Source of the DNA: Bacteroidia bacterium
GTDB lineage: Bacteria; Bacteroidota; Bacteroidia; NS11-12g; UBA955
Reading direction: 5' to 3'
Assembly: GCA_020848595.1 (NCBI GenBank)
Contig: JADLHV010000222.1
Span: 1 to 8,932 of the forward strand
Length of the DNA: 8,932 bases
Shown here: positions 7,692-8,932 of the stretch, piece by piece
Layout: each line of letters starts with the position of its first letter
How positions within the stretch are numbered: position 1 is the stretch's first letter
The notes under the pieces: model-generated
Told to the model about the DNA's origin: nothing
Database searches by the model: none
Seen by the model: only the letters and a program-made list of their open reading frames with translations
Position numbers and translations under genes: made by a program

Positions 7692-8153
7692 TTAGTTTTG
7701 ACGGTATTTATCGAGGTATTTTTTGCTAACGAATAAAAAACCAAAGGCTTCGGCGCCTTCTTTCGAGCTGACTTTATGGTGAATTTTATGGGCGAAACGC
7801 ATAGCTTTAAAATAAGTACTTTTAGTTTTCTTTAACCAAGGCAATCGTTGATGAACGAAGACATCATGAACTAAAAAGTAGGCTATACCGTATAAAAACA
7901 CACCGAAACCAATAAAGAACTTCCAATCAAACTGACCATTCCAAGTACCTGCAATAATAAGAGCTGCAGAAATTACAGCGAATACAATTCCAAACAGATC
8001 ATTTTTTTCGAAAGTACCATAGCGAGGTTCATGGTGACTTTTATGCCAGCGCCACATAAAACCATGCATAATATACTTATGAGTGAACCATGCAGTAGCT
8101 TCCATAAAACTAAAGGCTAAAATCACGAGTCCGATATTTAATATCCAATCCAT
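7692..8153 (-). CDS. crtZ: Beta-carotene hydroxylase (CrtZ-type)
   Basis: The 153-residue product is a membrane di-iron hydroxylase of the fatty acid hydroxylase superfamily. CrtZ enzymes add a hydroxyl at C3 of each beta-ionone ring, turning beta-carotene into zeaxanthin. The histidine boxes are complete: H25-KYIM-H30, H37-KS-H40-H41, H96-DVFV-H101, and H122-KI-H125-H126. Hydrophobic segments near 3-20, 52-70 and 78-98 are likely membrane helices. I chose the ATG at 8153. The frame stays open to a GTG at 8189, which would add 12 residues, but that would leave almost no leader after the probable promoter box at 8202-8209, and related proteins begin at the first membrane helix. It is the first gene of the operon, 3 bp before crtI. 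Its presence implies a cyclised substrate, so a lycopene cyclase must be encoded elsewhere. Confidence 0.9.
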   Translation of the reverse strand: MDWILNIGLVILAFSFMEATAWFTHKYIMHGFMWRWHKSHHEPRYGTFEKNDLFGIVFAVISAALIIAGTWNGQFDWKFFIGFGVFLYGIAYFLVHDVFVHQRLPWLKKTKSTYFKAMRFAHKIHHKVSSKEGAEAFGFLFVSKKYLDKYRQN

Positions 8154-8201
8154 GACTACAAAACAAAACAAAATTGAGAATGTTTGCACTTTTTAATAAA
8201 A

Positions 8202-8209
8202 CAAAATTA
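8202..8209 (-). promoter_or_regulatory. Candidate -7 promoter box of the crtZ operon
   Basis: On the minus strand these bases read TAATTTTG, an exact match to the Bacteroidota consensus TAnnTTTG. Transcription starting a few bases downstream would give a leader of roughly 40 bases before the crtZ ATG at 8153. The best -33-like sequence, TTATTG, lies about 23 bases upstream of the box, slightly farther than usual. No other operator is recognised. Confidence 0.45.
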
Positions 8210-8351
8210 ATCAAGATATAGAACTGATATAACAATAAAACAGATTTGCACTTTTAGGATTATAATATAATGAGTATTTTTTAAAGAATATTATAAATTC
8301 TTAAGCACCCTGGTACTAGAACCTTTATTCTGATTTTAGATTCTAATTTTT

Positions 8352-8447
8352 TATTTACGAAATCATTCAATTCAAGCACTACAACACAAATCATTAGATT
8401 CGAGCAGTAAACATGTTTGTACCGGGCGCCATTTCAGACTGCTGTTG
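8352..8447 (+). repeat. Direct repeat unit A, copy 1
   Basis: This 96-bp unit aligns without gaps to 8793-8888, an offset of 441 bp. By hand count there are 13 mismatches (about 86% identity). The last third, containing TTTGTACCGGGCGCCATTTC, is the best conserved. The low identity of the outer part suggests an old duplication or two members of a dispersed family, not a recent tandem copy. Confidence 0.85.
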
Positions 8448-8460
8448 TAAATTATATAAT

Positions 8461-8627
8461 ACCCAGAATGAGCACTAAAAACTCTATTACGAGCACAAAC
8501 CCTTCAGCCACGATGGGACGAGCGATTTTCATTCAATCGCCGTAGCGCTGCTATGCCTTTTTCATGAAAATCGTCGTGGCTTTTGGTTTTGTACTCTCAT
8601 AACGAGTTTTTAGTACTCATTCAGGGT
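8461..8627. repeat. Long imperfect palindrome (~167 bp)
   Basis: The outer arms 8461-8484 and 8604-8627 are complementary at 22 of 24 positions. Further in, AGCCACG at 8506-8512 pairs with 8575-8581, and GATTTTCAT at 8524-8532 pairs with 8564-8572. The tip CGTAGC-GCT-GCTATG (8541-8555) closes a 6-bp stem with one wobble. The left arm carries about 11 unpaired bases at 8513-8523. An RNA or single strand from this block would fold into one long hairpin. It contains no open frame, so if mobile it would be a non-autonomous element of MITE or REP type. No flanking target duplication is obvious. Confidence 0.8.
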
Positions 8628-8628
8628 A

Positions 8629-8662
8629 GAGAAAAACAGGGGCACCCAATGTAACAGCCCAA
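8629..8662 (+). repeat. Direct repeat unit B, copy 1
   Basis: This 34-bp sequence, centred on AACAGGGGCACCCAATG, recurs at 8899-8932 with a single mismatch. It lies 181 bp after unit A copy 1, and the long palindrome fills that gap. Confidence 0.85.
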
Positions 8663-8792
8663 AAGGGAATTATTCGGTTTGATAAGCTTATGGATTTAGA
8701 ACTATTTAGTTGGAAACGGATATGCGGGTTGAGTCCACGAACAGGTTGGATATGCACTAGAAGTTTAATTACTTGCACAAAACCAAAACTAA

Positions 8793-8888
8793 TATTTACG
8801 GAATTATATAATTCGAGCACTACAATACGAATCTTTAGAATCAAGCACTAAACACGTTTGTACCGGGCGCCATTTCTGACTGCTGTTG
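8793..8888 (+). repeat. Direct repeat unit A, copy 2
   Basis: This is the partner of 8352-8447. Here unit A is followed after only 10 bp by unit B, so this copy shows the A-B arrangement without the palindrome. Confidence 0.85.
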
Positions 8889-8898
8889 CTGGCGGTTT

Positions 8899-8932
8899 GA
8901 GAAAAACAGGGGCACCCAATGTAACAGCTCAA
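8899..8932 (+). repeat. Direct repeat unit B, copy 2 (reaches window edge)
   Basis: This is the partner of 8629-8662, with 33 of 34 bases identical. The repeat may continue beyond the window, so its true right end is unknown. Confidence 0.8.

Larger units (their letters stand above)
4849..8209 (-). other. Carotenoid operon crtZ-crtI-crtB-small protein
   Basis: Four minus-strand genes lie close together: 3 bp between crtZ and crtI, 40 bp between crtI and crtB, and an 11-bp overlap between crtB and the last gene. No terminator-like hairpin or strong -7 box was seen inside. A single transcript starting at the box at 8202-8209 is the simplest reading. The order is the reverse of the pathway, with the late enzyme CrtZ encoded first. 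Co-transcription is inferred from spacing. Confidence 0.75.
8210..8932. other. Gene-free repeat region
   Basis: No convincing gene lies in these ~720 bp. The part from 8210 to about 8350 is AT-rich and plain. From 8352 on, the sequence consists of a 96-bp unit (A), a long palindrome, a 34-bp unit (B), about 130 bp without recognised repeats, and second copies of A and B that run to the window edge. The G/C-rich cores (ACCGGGCGCC, AGGGGCACCC) stand out from the AT-rich surroundings. The longest open frame, 75 codons at 8617-8844 on the minus strand, runs through repeat B and is not credible. Confidence 0.7.

Noticed and set aside
8617..8844. Minus-strand open frame of 75 codons in the repeat region
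   Set aside because: It runs through repeat unit B and unrelated spacer, has no recognisable domain, and has no promoter-like or start context.
8352..8932. CRISPR array
   Set aside because: There are only two copies of each unit, they are long and diverged, the spacing is irregular, and no cas gene is present.
8352..8932. Autonomous insertion sequence
   Set aside because: No transposase-like frame, no clear terminal inverted repeat pair bounding a gene, and no target duplication found.

Overview
This window looks like chromosomal DNA from a member of the Bacteroidota. The base composition is AT-rich, start codons lack clear Shine-Dalgarno sequences, and two genes are preceded by a box matching the Bacteroidota -7 promoter consensus TAnnTTTG. 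ClpC, DnaB and the compact carotenoid genes are also of the type found in that phylum. Genus or family cannot be read from the sequence alone.

Layout. Positions 1-359 are non-coding and AT-rich, with weak inverted repeats. On the minus strand, 360-2906 encodes the AAA+ unfoldase ClpC. A 323-bp divergent intergenic region (2907-3229) separates it from dnaB, the replicative helicase gene, on the plus strand at 3230-4846. Two bases after the dnaB stop, the end of a minus-strand carotenoid operon is met tail to tail. Read in its own direction, this operon is crtZ (beta-carotene hydroxylase), crtI (phytoene desaturase), crtB (phytoene synthase) and a 161-residue exported or membrane-anchored helical-repeat protein of unknown function. 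The last gene overlaps crtB by 11 bp. The operon's likely promoter lies just upstream of crtZ. The remaining ~720 bp at the right end hold no credible gene. They contain a diverged direct repeat, one copy of which is split by a ~167-bp imperfect palindrome.

How the genes work together. CrtB joins two geranylgeranyl diphosphates to phytoene, CrtI desaturates phytoene towards lycopene, and CrtZ adds hydroxyls to the beta-ionone rings of the cyclised product. The expected pigment is zeaxanthin or a related xanthophyll. A lycopene cyclase and a GGPP synthase are needed and are not in the window. ClpC and DnaB are housekeeping proteins with no visible link to the pigment genes.

The core genes are ordinary. 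The least explained parts are the small protein coupled to crtB and the repeat/palindrome block at the right end. I do not see a convincing new multi-gene system.
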